Below are positions 36,722 to 44,849 of a DNA stretch of 64,000 nucleotides, piece by piece; positions within the stretch are counted from its first letter, which is position 1, and each line of letters begins with the position of its first letter. The position numbers and the translations under genes were made by a program. Source of the stretch: JAQUTK01 sp963677415 (lineage in GTDB: Bacteria > Bacteroidota > Bacteroidia > Bacteroidales > JAQUTK01); NCBI GenBank assembly GCA_963677415.2, contig CAXXFJ010000048.1:175490-239489 (forward strand). The letters run 5' to 3'. The notes beneath the pieces were generated by a model that ran no database searches, was not told the origin of the DNA, and worked only from the letters and a program-made list of their open reading frames with translations.

Positions 36722-36729
36722 TATCTTTG
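36722..36729 (+). promoter_or_regulatory. Putative -7 box for the S28/S37-type peptidase gene
   Basis: TATCTTTG fits TAnnTTTG. It lies upstream of the preferred ATG at 36766 and overlaps the alternative ATG at 36727, which argues against that longer start. Confidence 0.5.
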
Positions 36730-36765
36730 TGCTACAATATAAATAACAGTCTTAATTATCCGGAT

Positions 36766-38073
36766 ATGAAACGCACAAATTATCTATCCTTACTTCTTCT
36801 GCTAACCTTGACCTTCTCAGGGTGTATTAGTTCAAAATCCATAACTGTTCAAGATGCAAATCTGCAACAAGCACTCCGTGAATTACCTAAAGTAAGCCAG
36901 GTTGCCGAAAAGGAATCCAAATTTTATTCACAGAAGTACGAACTGTATATTGAGCAACCCCTAGATTATTCCAATTTATCAGCAGGCACTTTCAAACAGA
37001 GAGTATTTGTTTACCACAGAGGTTTTGATCGTCCGGTGGTGCTTGTTACTGAAGGATATGCAGCCGACCGATATGATAACTCAGGCGATCCGTCACCGCT
37101 TGCCTCCTTACTGGGAGCCAATGTTGTGGTAGTTGAACACAGATATTTTTCCAAATCAACTCCCGATCCGCTCAATTGGGATTATCTGACGGTTGAGAAT
37201 GCTGCCAACGACTTGCATCGTATTACAGAAGCACTGAAAACTATCTATCCGAAGAAATGGTTGAGCACCGGTATTAGTAAGGGCGGACAAACAACACTCT
37301 TCTACAGTACTTTCTTCCCCAATGACATGGCCTGTTCTGTGCCTTATGTCGGACCATTATGCAGTTCGGCAGCCGATCCGGGACCTTCAAAGTACCTCGA
37401 ACAGATGGGAACACCGGAAGAACGACAGAAGATTCAGAACTTTCAGATGGAGGTGCTCAAACGGCGCACTCGTCTTATCCCACTGTTGGAAAAGGCTATT
37501 GAGAAGCAGGGGATGAAGATCAGAGTTTCGATGGATGAGCTCTTTGATAACATGGCGCTGGAATATTCATTTGCTTTGCGCCAGTATAATGAGACGCTGG
37601 AGAGCATGCCTTCATTGGATAGCGATGATCAGACTCTTTTTAATCATTTCGTTACGAAAGTAGGTTTTGACTTCTATCGTACGGATGGATGGAACGGTAC
37701 TTTCTTTGTGCAGGCAGTTCGCGAACTTGGTTTTTATACCTACAATATCGAACCCTTCAAAGATCTATTGACGATCAAGCAGTGTGATGATTATGTACAA
37801 CGCGTCCATGTGCCTGATGGCGTGAGTTACCCCTTTGATCCGAAGGTCTATAACAAGGTTGTTGACTATTTGAAGAAGAATGATCCAAATATTCTATTCA
37901 TTTATGGAGAGAACGACCCATGGACTGGTGCCGCACCAAAGCTTTCTGAAGGGAAAAAGAATGCGAAAGTATTTATTATTCCGGGAAAAGTGCATGATGC
38001 GTCTGTGACTTCCCTTCCATTAGAAATGCGGATTGAGGTCGTTAATAGGATAAAGAAGTGGCTCGCTGATTAA
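36766..38073 (+). CDS. Secreted serine peptidase of the S28/S37 (PS-10) type, lipoprotein
   Basis: 435 residues from ATG 36766. Lipoprotein signal peptide SLLLLLTLTFSGCISSK. Alpha/beta-hydrolase fold: the strand VVLVTEGYAADRY, the segment VVVVEHRYFSKSTPD, the nucleophile elbow STGISKGGQTTLFYS (Ser), the acid in FIYGENDPWTGAAP (Asp) and the base in IPGKVHDASVTSL (His). These families release tripeptides or dipeptides from peptide N-termini or cleave after proline. Likely outer-surface or periplasmic peptide digestion. The exact specificity is not readable. Confidence 0.87.
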   Translation: MKRTNYLSLLLLLTLTFSGCISSKSITVQDANLQQALRELPKVSQVAEKESKFYSQKYELYIEQPLDYSNLSAGTFKQRVFVYHRGFDRPVVLVTEGYAADRYDNSGDPSPLASLLGANVVVVEHRYFSKSTPDPLNWDYLTVENAANDLHRITEALKTIYPKKWLSTGISKGGQTTLFYSTFFPNDMACSVPYVGPLCSSAADPGPSKYLEQMGTPEERQKIQNFQMEVLKRRTRLIPLLEKAIEKQGMKIRVSMDELFDNMALEYSFALRQYNETLESMPSLDSDDQTLFNHFVTKVGFDFYRTDGWNGTFFVQAVRELGFYTYNIEPFKDLLTIKQCDDYVQRVHVPDGVSYPFDPKVYNKVVDYLKKNDPNILFIYGENDPWTGAAPKLSEGKKNAKVFIIPGKVHDASVTSLPLEMRIEVVNRIKKWLAD

Positions 38074-38086
38074 TACAAAAAAATGC

Positions 38087-39463
38087 ATGCAGTTTCCCAC
38101 TGATTTCATAGAAGAAATCCAACAGTTGTTAGGTGAGGAGGAGTCTCAAAAACTTATTGACGCACTTCAAGAAGCTCCACCTGTGAGTATCCGTCTCAAT
38201 CCGTTGAAGCAGATGTTTTTACAGGCAACCGATCAGGTAGGATGGTGCGATAATGGATATTACCTCTCTGAGCGACCATCCTTTACTTTTGATCCATTGT
38301 TTCATGCGGGAGCCTATTATGTACAGGAAGCCTCTTCTATGTTTCTCGAACAAGCCATCCGTGGTATAGGAGGAGAGAAACCATTGCTCTGTTTGGATCT
38401 ATGTGCTTCACCCGGAGGAAAATCAACTCATCTTCTCTCAGCTCTGCCAGAAGGAAGTCTGCTTGTTGCCAACGAGGTAATCCGTTCGCGTGCCAATGTG
38501 CTCTCAGAAAACGTACGTAAATGGGGAAGTACACATGCCGTAGTTACCAACAATGATCCTGCGGCCTTCAGTAATCTGAATAATCTGTTTGATGTAATTC
38601 TCACCGATGTTCCTTGTTCGGGTGAGGGGATGTTTCGTAAAGATACCGATTCGATTGGCGAATGGTCATTAGCCAACGTGAAGTTGTGCAGTGAACGGCA
38701 ACGACGTATCCTCGCAGATGTATGGCCTGCCTTGAGACCGGGAGGGTGGCTGATTTACAGTACCTGCACGTATAATACCTCCGAGAACGAGGATAATATT
38801 CGATGGATCTGCGATGAACTCGGCGCAACACCCCTCTCATTGCCATTAGAACCTGCTTGGGGCATTTCAATGATACAGGAATACAACTTGCCGGTGCATC
38901 GTTTCTTTCCTTACAAAACCAAAGGAGAAGGCTTCTCGCTCACATTGCTCCGCAAGGATGAGGCTGAATATCGTACTGTCTCCCGAAAGAAAAGCAAGAA
39001 GAGCGTTCGGTTGCCAGATGTTCCCGGTGCGGTCAAACAATGGATTCTTACTCCCGAGGAGTATCAGTTCGAACAAAACAATGATCTTATTTCCGCTATT
39101 CCGACCTATTGGCTGGATACGATCAAACTACTCGGCGAGCATCTCAAAGTAGTTTCCTCTGCCATTGAAGTGGCTACGGTAAAAGGAAAAGACCTGATTC
39201 CCCACTTCTCCCTTGCATTTTCTGCTGCCTTAAATAAGGAAGCATTCCCTCAGTGTGAGCTCTCTTGGAAAGAAGCTGTTACCTATCTCCGTAAAGAAGC
39301 TTTTCCTTTACCCGAGGGAGTGCCAATGGGATATGTGCTGGTTTGTTACAAAGGATTTCCGCTCGGTTTTGTAAAGAATCTGCAAGGGCGTGCCAATAAT
39401 CTCTATCCTCAAGAGTGGAGAATCCGCTCTTCTCATCTTCCCGAACATAACTTCACCTTATGA
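38087..39463 (+). CDS. rRNA cytosine-C5-methyltransferase, NOL1/NOP2/Sun (RsmF-like)
   Basis: 458 residues. SAM-binding motif I LDLCASPGGKSTHLLSAL. The two family cysteines are in TDVPCSGEGMFRKD and YSTCTYNTSENEDN. The N-terminal VSIRLNPLK motif precedes them. The C-terminal third (about 300-458) is a PUA-like/RNA-binding extension, ending NNLYPQEWRIRSSH as in the YebU/RsmF group that methylates 16S rRNA C1407. It overlaps the next gene by 4 bases (ATGA). Confidence 0.9.
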   Translation: MQFPTDFIEEIQQLLGEEESQKLIDALQEAPPVSIRLNPLKQMFLQATDQVGWCDNGYYLSERPSFTFDPLFHAGAYYVQEASSMFLEQAIRGIGGEKPLLCLDLCASPGGKSTHLLSALPEGSLLVANEVIRSRANVLSENVRKWGSTHAVVTNNDPAAFSNLNNLFDVILTDVPCSGEGMFRKDTDSIGEWSLANVKLCSERQRRILADVWPALRPGGWLIYSTCTYNTSENEDNIRWICDELGATPLSLPLEPAWGISMIQEYNLPVHRFFPYKTKGEGFSLTLLRKDEAEYRTVSRKKSKKSVRLPDVPGAVKQWILTPEEYQFEQNNDLISAIPTYWLDTIKLLGEHLKVVSSAIEVATVKGKDLIPHFSLAFSAALNKEAFPQCELSWKEAVTYLRKEAFPLPEGVPMGYVLVCYKGFPLGFVKNLQGRANNLYPQEWRIRSSHLPEHNFTL

Positions 39464-39948
39464 TACGAATTGGTTTACTTTCAGATACACATGCCTATTG
39501 GGATGACCGATATAATATATATTTTAATTCGTGTGATGAGATATGGCATGCCGGAGATATTGGATCAGAAGAGATCGCTGATAAATTTGAGCAGTTAAAG
39601 CCTTTTCGCGCCGTGTATGGTAATATAGACAGTTATGCCATGCGGATGCGTTTCCCTCAGTTCCAGCGTTTTACGCTTGAAGGAGCTGACATTCTCATGA
39701 CTCACATTGGCGGATATCCGGAAAAGTATGACAGGCAAGTGATCCCCATGTTTTACAAACATGCCCCCAATCTATTTATCTCAGGACATTCGCACATCTT
39801 GAAAGTGGAGTTCGACCGTCGATTCAATATGTTGCATATCAATCCCGGTGCAGCAGGAAAATATGGCTTACATACAAAGCGCACTTTGATCCGGTTTTCA
39901 ATCGAAGAGGGTACCTTTAAAGACCTGGAAGTGATTGAACTTGCATGA
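39460..39948 (+). CDS. YfcE/MJ0936 family metallophosphoesterase
   Basis: 162 residues. Calcineurin-like motifs in order: GLLSDTHAYWDD, IWHAGDIGSEE, VYGNIDS (variant of GNHD), LMTHIGGYP, and ISGHSHILK. These supply the dinuclear metal site. Members hydrolyse phosphodiesters in vitro; the natural substrate is unknown. Overlaps the methyltransferase gene by 4 bases. The 3' end takes part in a hairpin at 39924-39960. Confidence 0.9.
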   Translation: MIRIGLLSDTHAYWDDRYNIYFNSCDEIWHAGDIGSEEIADKFEQLKPFRAVYGNIDSYAMRMRFPQFQRFTLEGADILMTHIGGYPEKYDRQVIPMFYKHAPNLFISGHSHILKVEFDRRFNMLHINPGAAGKYGLHTKRTLIRFSIEEGTFKDLEVIELA

Positions 39949-39960
39949 ATCACTTCCAGG
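39924..39960 (+). terminator. Hairpin straddling the stop codon of the phosphoesterase gene
   Basis: Perfect 13-bp inverted repeat CCTGGAAGTGATT / AATCACTTCCAGG with an 11-base loop; the stop codon (39946-39948) lies at the loop end. No T-run follows, so it may act as an mRNA 3'-end stabiliser rather than a classical terminator. The rest of 39961-40021 holds nothing recognisable. Confidence 0.55.
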
Positions 39961-40021
39961 TAATCGACGCTACGCCATCTAATGGAGAGATAATGATCCG
40001 TTTATAAGAAGCCTGGCAGAT

Positions 40022-42652
40022 TTATGGATTTAGATAAATCTCCTGTCTTTGCGTGCCGATATGTCCATTAAGATCAGTACCTTCTATCTCCAGTTGGAGG
40101 TTTCCTTTCATGTAGGCACCTACCGGGAATGTGACTTCCACTTCGCGCTCACCGTTTGTCAGCAGGGTTGGATTCCAGTAAAAGATCTTTTTCTGATCGT
40201 AACTAATCTGATCGATCGGATCGGCAGGATAGTACTTTGGCACGTAGAAGTTTTTTGGAATCGAACCTCCTGGAATAGTAGCGTAAGCGATGGTGGATGA
40301 TGGAGTGCCACGCGGTCCTTTCCCTTTTTTAGTGGTGATCGCAATAACAAAACCTTTCGTCTGTAATGTATAAGGATCCAATAATGGGAAATAATAGTTG
40401 TAATTAAATAGATTGTCTTTTGATGTCATGACTTCAATGCCTCTGATGTCATTACCTGCAATGGTTGAGAGTGCTAAATTGTCATAAAGACATTCCGCAT
40501 CCACCTGAAAAAAGACAGTTTTGCCGTTCATGCTACAAGAAATACCTTCTTCGGATATTGAGCTTTTAAATCCCGGAACATCGCCTTTGAGAATGTCTAA
40601 CACATTTGCATAGGCATCGTATCGTCCGATTTGTATGGAGTCGATTACGATGTCTGCCACTCCGCTGCCATTTTTATTCCAGGATCTTTTGATTTTCTTT
40701 CGTTCAGTCACCGTGACTTCTCCGAGCAGATGAATACCTCTTTGTTTGAGGAGGCTATCCAAATACGATTTGTTTTCTTCTAACTTATCGTTGAATCCAA
40801 GCATTAGAGAGTCCACTTCTTCTGATTCATAGAGATAATATTTGATTGGAACGATAGGAAAATCAGGCTTTTCAAATGTATTGTCGAGCTCTATGGCAAG
40901 TCCGAAAAGTCTTTTCTTCTTTTCTTTCTCAATCTGAACCCGTACCATTGAAGTCTCCCTAATATCCAGGTTTGTGAAAACGAAACGTCCTTTCGAATCT
41001 GTTCGGGATACCCTCACAATTGTATTTCCTCCCTGTACTACCAAACTGATATTTCTTTCTTGAAGAGGTTTCTCGAACAGGTCGGTTATCTGTCCTGATA
41101 CCGTAAATGAGGTGTCAGGCAGATAACTGAATTTCTTTCGGGTGACCTCATTCCAGCCGTATCCTTTCCACCCATGGGTAAGCATGAGTAGATCCAGTTG
41201 TTTACAGATGCTGTCATACGGATTGTTGAAGTAATATCCCGGTGTTTCGATGAAACCTTTCAGATCCGAAGAGAGCAACATCTCCGAACGAAACGTCTTT
41301 TGAATGGAATCTACAGGTACTGTGCTCTTGTTCGTGACGCTCAAAGCAAAGATAGACTGGACATTGGTTCCATCGATTTGGGGTCTGATCTTCAATGTCA
41401 TCATCTGATCTGTGTCGGACTTTATTTCCCAGTTTGCTTTTACATCAAACTTCAGTTCGTCTTTTCGGTCGATATAGACCAGCCGTTCGCAGAGCGGCTG
41501 TCCATCGGTGCTGAAGAGTGTGAGTCGGTTGATGCCCGACTTCAAGTTCTCCTTTGGGATATGAATGAGGATGCGCGACTTGTTCATCTGAATGTTATAT
41601 GCCTCTTTGGTGGGCAGTCCACGAGACTCGGCAAGGAGAATAAACTTCGATTGGTTGCTTACGACACCAAGGGAGGCGCTGATTGCAACTACCAGTGTGT
41701 CTGATGTCGGTTTGGAGACTACCATCAGACCGACCCCTTCCTTTTCCACTGTCGGCAGAGCGATGAACTGGTCGTTAAACAGACGGGCGGAATACTGTTT
41801 GCCGCTGTCCGGTACCAACAGAAAGGATCCCATCCCTTTGTGCTCTGAGGCAAAGGAAACAATATCCTTGCCATCCTGATCCACAATTTTTCCTTCAACG
41901 GCTACACTTCTTCCATCGGGAAACAGCGCTTTGAAAGCCACCTTATTGGCGACACCTGCGATCAGTTTGCCTCCTTCTGGGAGAAACTGTACATCCAGTT
42001 CAAAATCCCGGTTGACTTTCTTCTGAGCTTCAAGCAACTTCTCTTCCTCTGCCTTCTGTAAGCGTTTCTGATACTGACTTTGTGAAATGAATATATCCAG
42101 ACCTGGTTTTTTGGTTACGTATACAAAACTTTTCCTTTCCTGTTCTTCTGATTTTTCTCCCCAGATAGGAATAACCTTTTCGAAGCAGGTGGAATTTACG
42201 AAGTTCTTCTGCCACCGTGTATAAGCACGGATGCGGTAAAGTCCCTTTTCCTGGATGGCTTTTGTGAGCACAAACTGTCCGTTGGCACTTCCTCCTTTGA
42301 GGGTGTATTGCGCACTTTGGGTAATGCTGTTAGCTTCATTGATCAGGTCGACATAGACCAGTTGACTCTTCCCGGTGGGAAGGAGTGTGCCGGCCTGCAT
42401 GACCCACACTTTGTACCAAATGGTATCATAGAGGTTGTAAATGGGACGATCTGTTTGTACATAGATCTTCTCTTGATAGTTATCCCTCATCAGAGTTGCC
42501 ATGCCGGTGATCCGCTGACCCAAAGAGACCGGTTTTTTCTCCGTGATCAGAATATCTTTCGGCATATTGTTACTCCTGATGCTCAGGCTTGTCAGTACTA
42601 ATGTTGCCAAAAATAGTGTGAGGAGTAACTTTTTACCGCTTAAATCTTTCAT
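40022..42652 (-). CDS. MG2 / CarboxypepD_reg / TonB-plug-like envelope protein, paralog 1
   Basis: 876 residues, secreted (signal peptide about 1-27, LLLTLFLATLVLTSLS). An MG2-like (alpha-2-macroglobulin) beta domain starts near residue 62 (KIYVQTDRPIYNLYDTIWYK). Then come further beta-sandwich segments, a HGWKGYGW motif near 490, a CarboxypepD_reg-like domain about 515-580 (SFTVSGQITDLFEKPLQERN) and a plug-like module about 640-775 (LLGEVTVTERKK, NVLDILKGDVPGF, IRGIEVMTSKDN, GFVIAITTKKGKG). That last module resembles the end of a SusC plug, but no beta-barrel follows; the C-terminus is another short beta domain. Three copies plus a relic occur here. Function unknown; probably periplasmic or outer-membrane associated. 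Confidence 0.85.
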   Translation of the reverse strand: MKDLSGKKLLLTLFLATLVLTSLSIRSNNMPKDILITEKKPVSLGQRITGMATLMRDNYQEKIYVQTDRPIYNLYDTIWYKVWVMQAGTLLPTGKSQLVYVDLINEANSITQSAQYTLKGGSANGQFVLTKAIQEKGLYRIRAYTRWQKNFVNSTCFEKVIPIWGEKSEEQERKSFVYVTKKPGLDIFISQSQYQKRLQKAEEEKLLEAQKKVNRDFELDVQFLPEGGKLIAGVANKVAFKALFPDGRSVAVEGKIVDQDGKDIVSFASEHKGMGSFLLVPDSGKQYSARLFNDQFIALPTVEKEGVGLMVVSKPTSDTLVVAISASLGVVSNQSKFILLAESRGLPTKEAYNIQMNKSRILIHIPKENLKSGINRLTLFSTDGQPLCERLVYIDRKDELKFDVKANWEIKSDTDQMMTLKIRPQIDGTNVQSIFALSVTNKSTVPVDSIQKTFRSEMLLSSDLKGFIETPGYYFNNPYDSICKQLDLLMLTHGWKGYGWNEVTRKKFSYLPDTSFTVSGQITDLFEKPLQERNISLVVQGGNTIVRVSRTDSKGRFVFTNLDIRETSMVRVQIEKEKKKRLFGLAIELDNTFEKPDFPIVPIKYYLYESEEVDSLMLGFNDKLEENKSYLDSLLKQRGIHLLGEVTVTERKKIKRSWNKNGSGVADIVIDSIQIGRYDAYANVLDILKGDVPGFKSSISEEGISCSMNGKTVFFQVDAECLYDNLALSTIAGNDIRGIEVMTSKDNLFNYNYYFPLLDPYTLQTKGFVIAITTKKGKGPRGTPSSTIAYATIPGGSIPKNFYVPKYYPADPIDQISYDQKKIFYWNPTLLTNGEREVEVTFPVGAYMKGNLQLEIEGTDLNGHIGTQRQEIYLNP

Positions 42653-42680
42653 GATAGTTTGATTATATATTCATCATTAC

Positions 42681-42856
42681 TTACCGATCCATTGAATTTA
42701 GATTAATCTCCTGTCTTTGCGTGCCGATATGTCCATTAAGATCAGTACCCTCTATCTCTAACTGAAGATTCCCTTTCTTGTAGGCGCCTACCTGAAATGT
42801 GACTTCCACTTCGCGCTCGCCGTTTGTCAGCAAACTCGGATTCCAGTAAAAGATCT
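42681..42856 (-). pseudogene. Relic C-terminus of a fourth MG2/plug paralog
   Basis: In frame from IFYWNPSLLTNGEREVEV to GTDLNGHIGTQRQEINLNS and a stop at 42681. This corresponds to about the last 58 residues of the neighbouring paralogs, with near-identical DNA. The similarity starts directly after the TAG stop of the thioredoxin-like gene (42857-42859), so the upstream 800-odd codons have been lost or replaced. Too short and without a start codon to be a gene. The frame is undamaged and the sequence little diverged, so the event looks recent. Confidence 0.85.
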
Positions 42857-44683
42857 CTATTTCAGTTCATTTAATTTATCCCTAATGTCGGAAACCTCAA
42901 AGTCTGTATTAACCACCATTCCCTCCTTATTAATCAGCACATAGTGAGGAATTGCACTAAATTGGAATAGCTGTCCGAGATATCTGTTCTCATCGTCAGA
43001 CAAACGATACGTATTTACAAGCTCCTGATCTTGCACAAACTTATCATAGGCATCCTTAGGTGAACTACCTTCACTGGTGATAAAGACAAAAGTAAGCTCT
43101 TTGCTGTCCTTCATTTCCTCTCTGAAAGTCTTCATACTTCTGATTGATCCGATACACGGTCCGCAGGTAGTCGCCCAAAAATCGATGAGCACGATCTTCC
43201 CTTTAAAAGGATCAATGATCTTCCGGATGATATCCGTTCCCTTTCCGGGAGGCAACTCATAGGCTGCCTTCTGTACAGATGGATAAAGTTTGCGAAAAAG
43301 TCGCTCCCCTTCTTCTATCAGGAATGGACGGGTGATACTGTTATCCAAATTGGTCAGGCACTCACGTGCTCTGTCTTTATTCTCAATACCCTTCAGATTA
43401 AAGTCGAGTGAACGGGTTAGTATTATCTCCTCAACCAAATTTGGTTTAATACCAGATAGCTTTGTCATAATAGAATCCCTCAGATGATTAGCCATCTGAG
43501 TACGCATAGACCTCGCTGATTGGTTCAGGCTATCCATGTATTTCTTCATGTAACCGTCATGGTATTCCTTATATTTTTCTTTAAAGGCTTTCCCCATATT
43601 TATATACATTCTCATAAGTGAATGAGCACGAGCTGTATCCTTCTTAACAAATGCATCCGGGATTCTTCTCAATGTATCACCTGCTGCAATGTAAGCAAGA
43701 TCCTCTTCTGTAGGTTCTAGCTTTAGATCTTCAAAGACATACTCCTCAAAGTATTTCTTGGGAGCCACATAACCGGCATTATTATTGACAACTTTTCCAA
43801 ATAACGGCCTGCAATATTCCAATTGATTGATAAAACCACCAAAAGAATTAGATGCCAGTAGTTTTTGATCATTTAAAGGCATCTTGCCGAGAAAGCTGTA
43901 GAACTCTGACGGAAGTTCAGTGGGAAGTATATAACTCTTCAAGTTGGGATCCAAATATCTTGGCAAATCATAGTAATACTTTTCATAGCCAAGCATATAT
44001 GAACCATAAGAGAGCATTATTTCATTTCTCAGGATTATTTCTGCCTGAGGGGTGATCTTTTTTCCCTGAAGCTGTTTGTCGAGATCTGCATTACAGTCTT
44101 TCAGGAAAGCCTCATTTTCCGATTTAAACTGTTCTGGAGATATCTTTGCCTTTACCTTTTCCAGTATACTGGCATAGTCCATCTTTTTCAGTGTATAGCT
44201 GTTAATATCCTTATTGATCTGAGCGGCAGGACCCACAAACTCAGTTTCAGCACCGATTATCATGCCCAGTGTTTGTCCCGGTTCAATATAAAAAGAAGTT
44301 CTTTTATGGAACAATATCATAAGTGTTTGCTGTGGATGATTCATCGGGAAAGCAGCCTCAAAGCGGCCATCCGGATAGATTTGGATAACTATGATATTCT
44401 CTTCATGTGTTAATACATTACTTGCATTAAGCATTCCGGTCTTCTCGTTTTTGAGAGAATCATATCCGACGATATACCCTACCAATCTGGCAGAGTCTCT
44501 GCAAAAGAAAGCGGAAGAGTTCAGGTCAATCAAGCTCTTGGTCTTTGCCTTCGAAAGCTCTTTCTTCATCCATTTGGTAACACCCGAAGGTACTTTTGCA
44601 GATGCTGACTCAGAAACACTATTTATTGCAGAGCTATTGAAAGCGATTGCAACAAAGATAAATGCAAACAGAACGTTTTTCAT
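42857..44683 (-). CDS. TlpA-like thiol-disulfide oxidoreductase with long N-terminal domain
   Basis: 608 residues from ATG 44683 (MKNVLFAFIFVAIAFNSSA, a signal peptide); the frame is open to 44752, but that start would put 23 polar residues before the signal. The N-terminal 450 residues begin with a DUF4369-like beta region (ARLVGYIVGYDSLK) and continue as charged helices. The C-terminal thioredoxin fold starts near residue 480 with KIVLIDFWATTCGPCIGSIRSM (active-site CGPC), and has IPHYVLINKEG with the cis-proline. Such proteins reduce or exchange disulfides in the periplasm. It is embedded between paralogs 1 and 2 of the MG2/plug family. Confidence 0.86.
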   Translation of the reverse strand: MKNVLFAFIFVAIAFNSSAINSVSESASAKVPSGVTKWMKKELSKAKTKSLIDLNSSAFFCRDSARLVGYIVGYDSLKNEKTGMLNASNVLTHEENIIVIQIYPDGRFEAAFPMNHPQQTLMILFHKRTSFYIEPGQTLGMIIGAETEFVGPAAQINKDINSYTLKKMDYASILEKVKAKISPEQFKSENEAFLKDCNADLDKQLQGKKITPQAEIILRNEIMLSYGSYMLGYEKYYYDLPRYLDPNLKSYILPTELPSEFYSFLGKMPLNDQKLLASNSFGGFINQLEYCRPLFGKVVNNNAGYVAPKKYFEEYVFEDLKLEPTEEDLAYIAAGDTLRRIPDAFVKKDTARAHSLMRMYINMGKAFKEKYKEYHDGYMKKYMDSLNQSARSMRTQMANHLRDSIMTKLSGIKPNLVEEIILTRSLDFNLKGIENKDRARECLTNLDNSITRPFLIEEGERLFRKLYPSVQKAAYELPPGKGTDIIRKIIDPFKGKIVLIDFWATTCGPCIGSIRSMKTFREEMKDSKELTFVFITSEGSSPKDAYDKFVQDQELVNTYRLSDDENRYLGQLFQFSAIPHYVLINKEGMVVNTDFEVSDIRDKLNELK

Positions 44684-44849
44684 ATTCCTCAAATTAATGT
44701 TTTCCACTAATACCAGTGTCGTGTTTTTGATATATTCAGATATATAACTCAAAATTTAATCTTATATTTGGTATAAGCAATTATTTTTATGATCTCTTTC
44801 GATTGCGAAGTGCAATAGTCAGATTGTGGATGAACATGGCGTTAATTGT

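Noticed and set aside
41198..41704. 168-codon open frame antisense to paralog 1, with a similar one at 45999-46529 antisense to paralog 2
   Set aside because: Both are mirror frames of the duplicated gene and are similar only because the genes are. Composition and lack of a promoter argue against coding.
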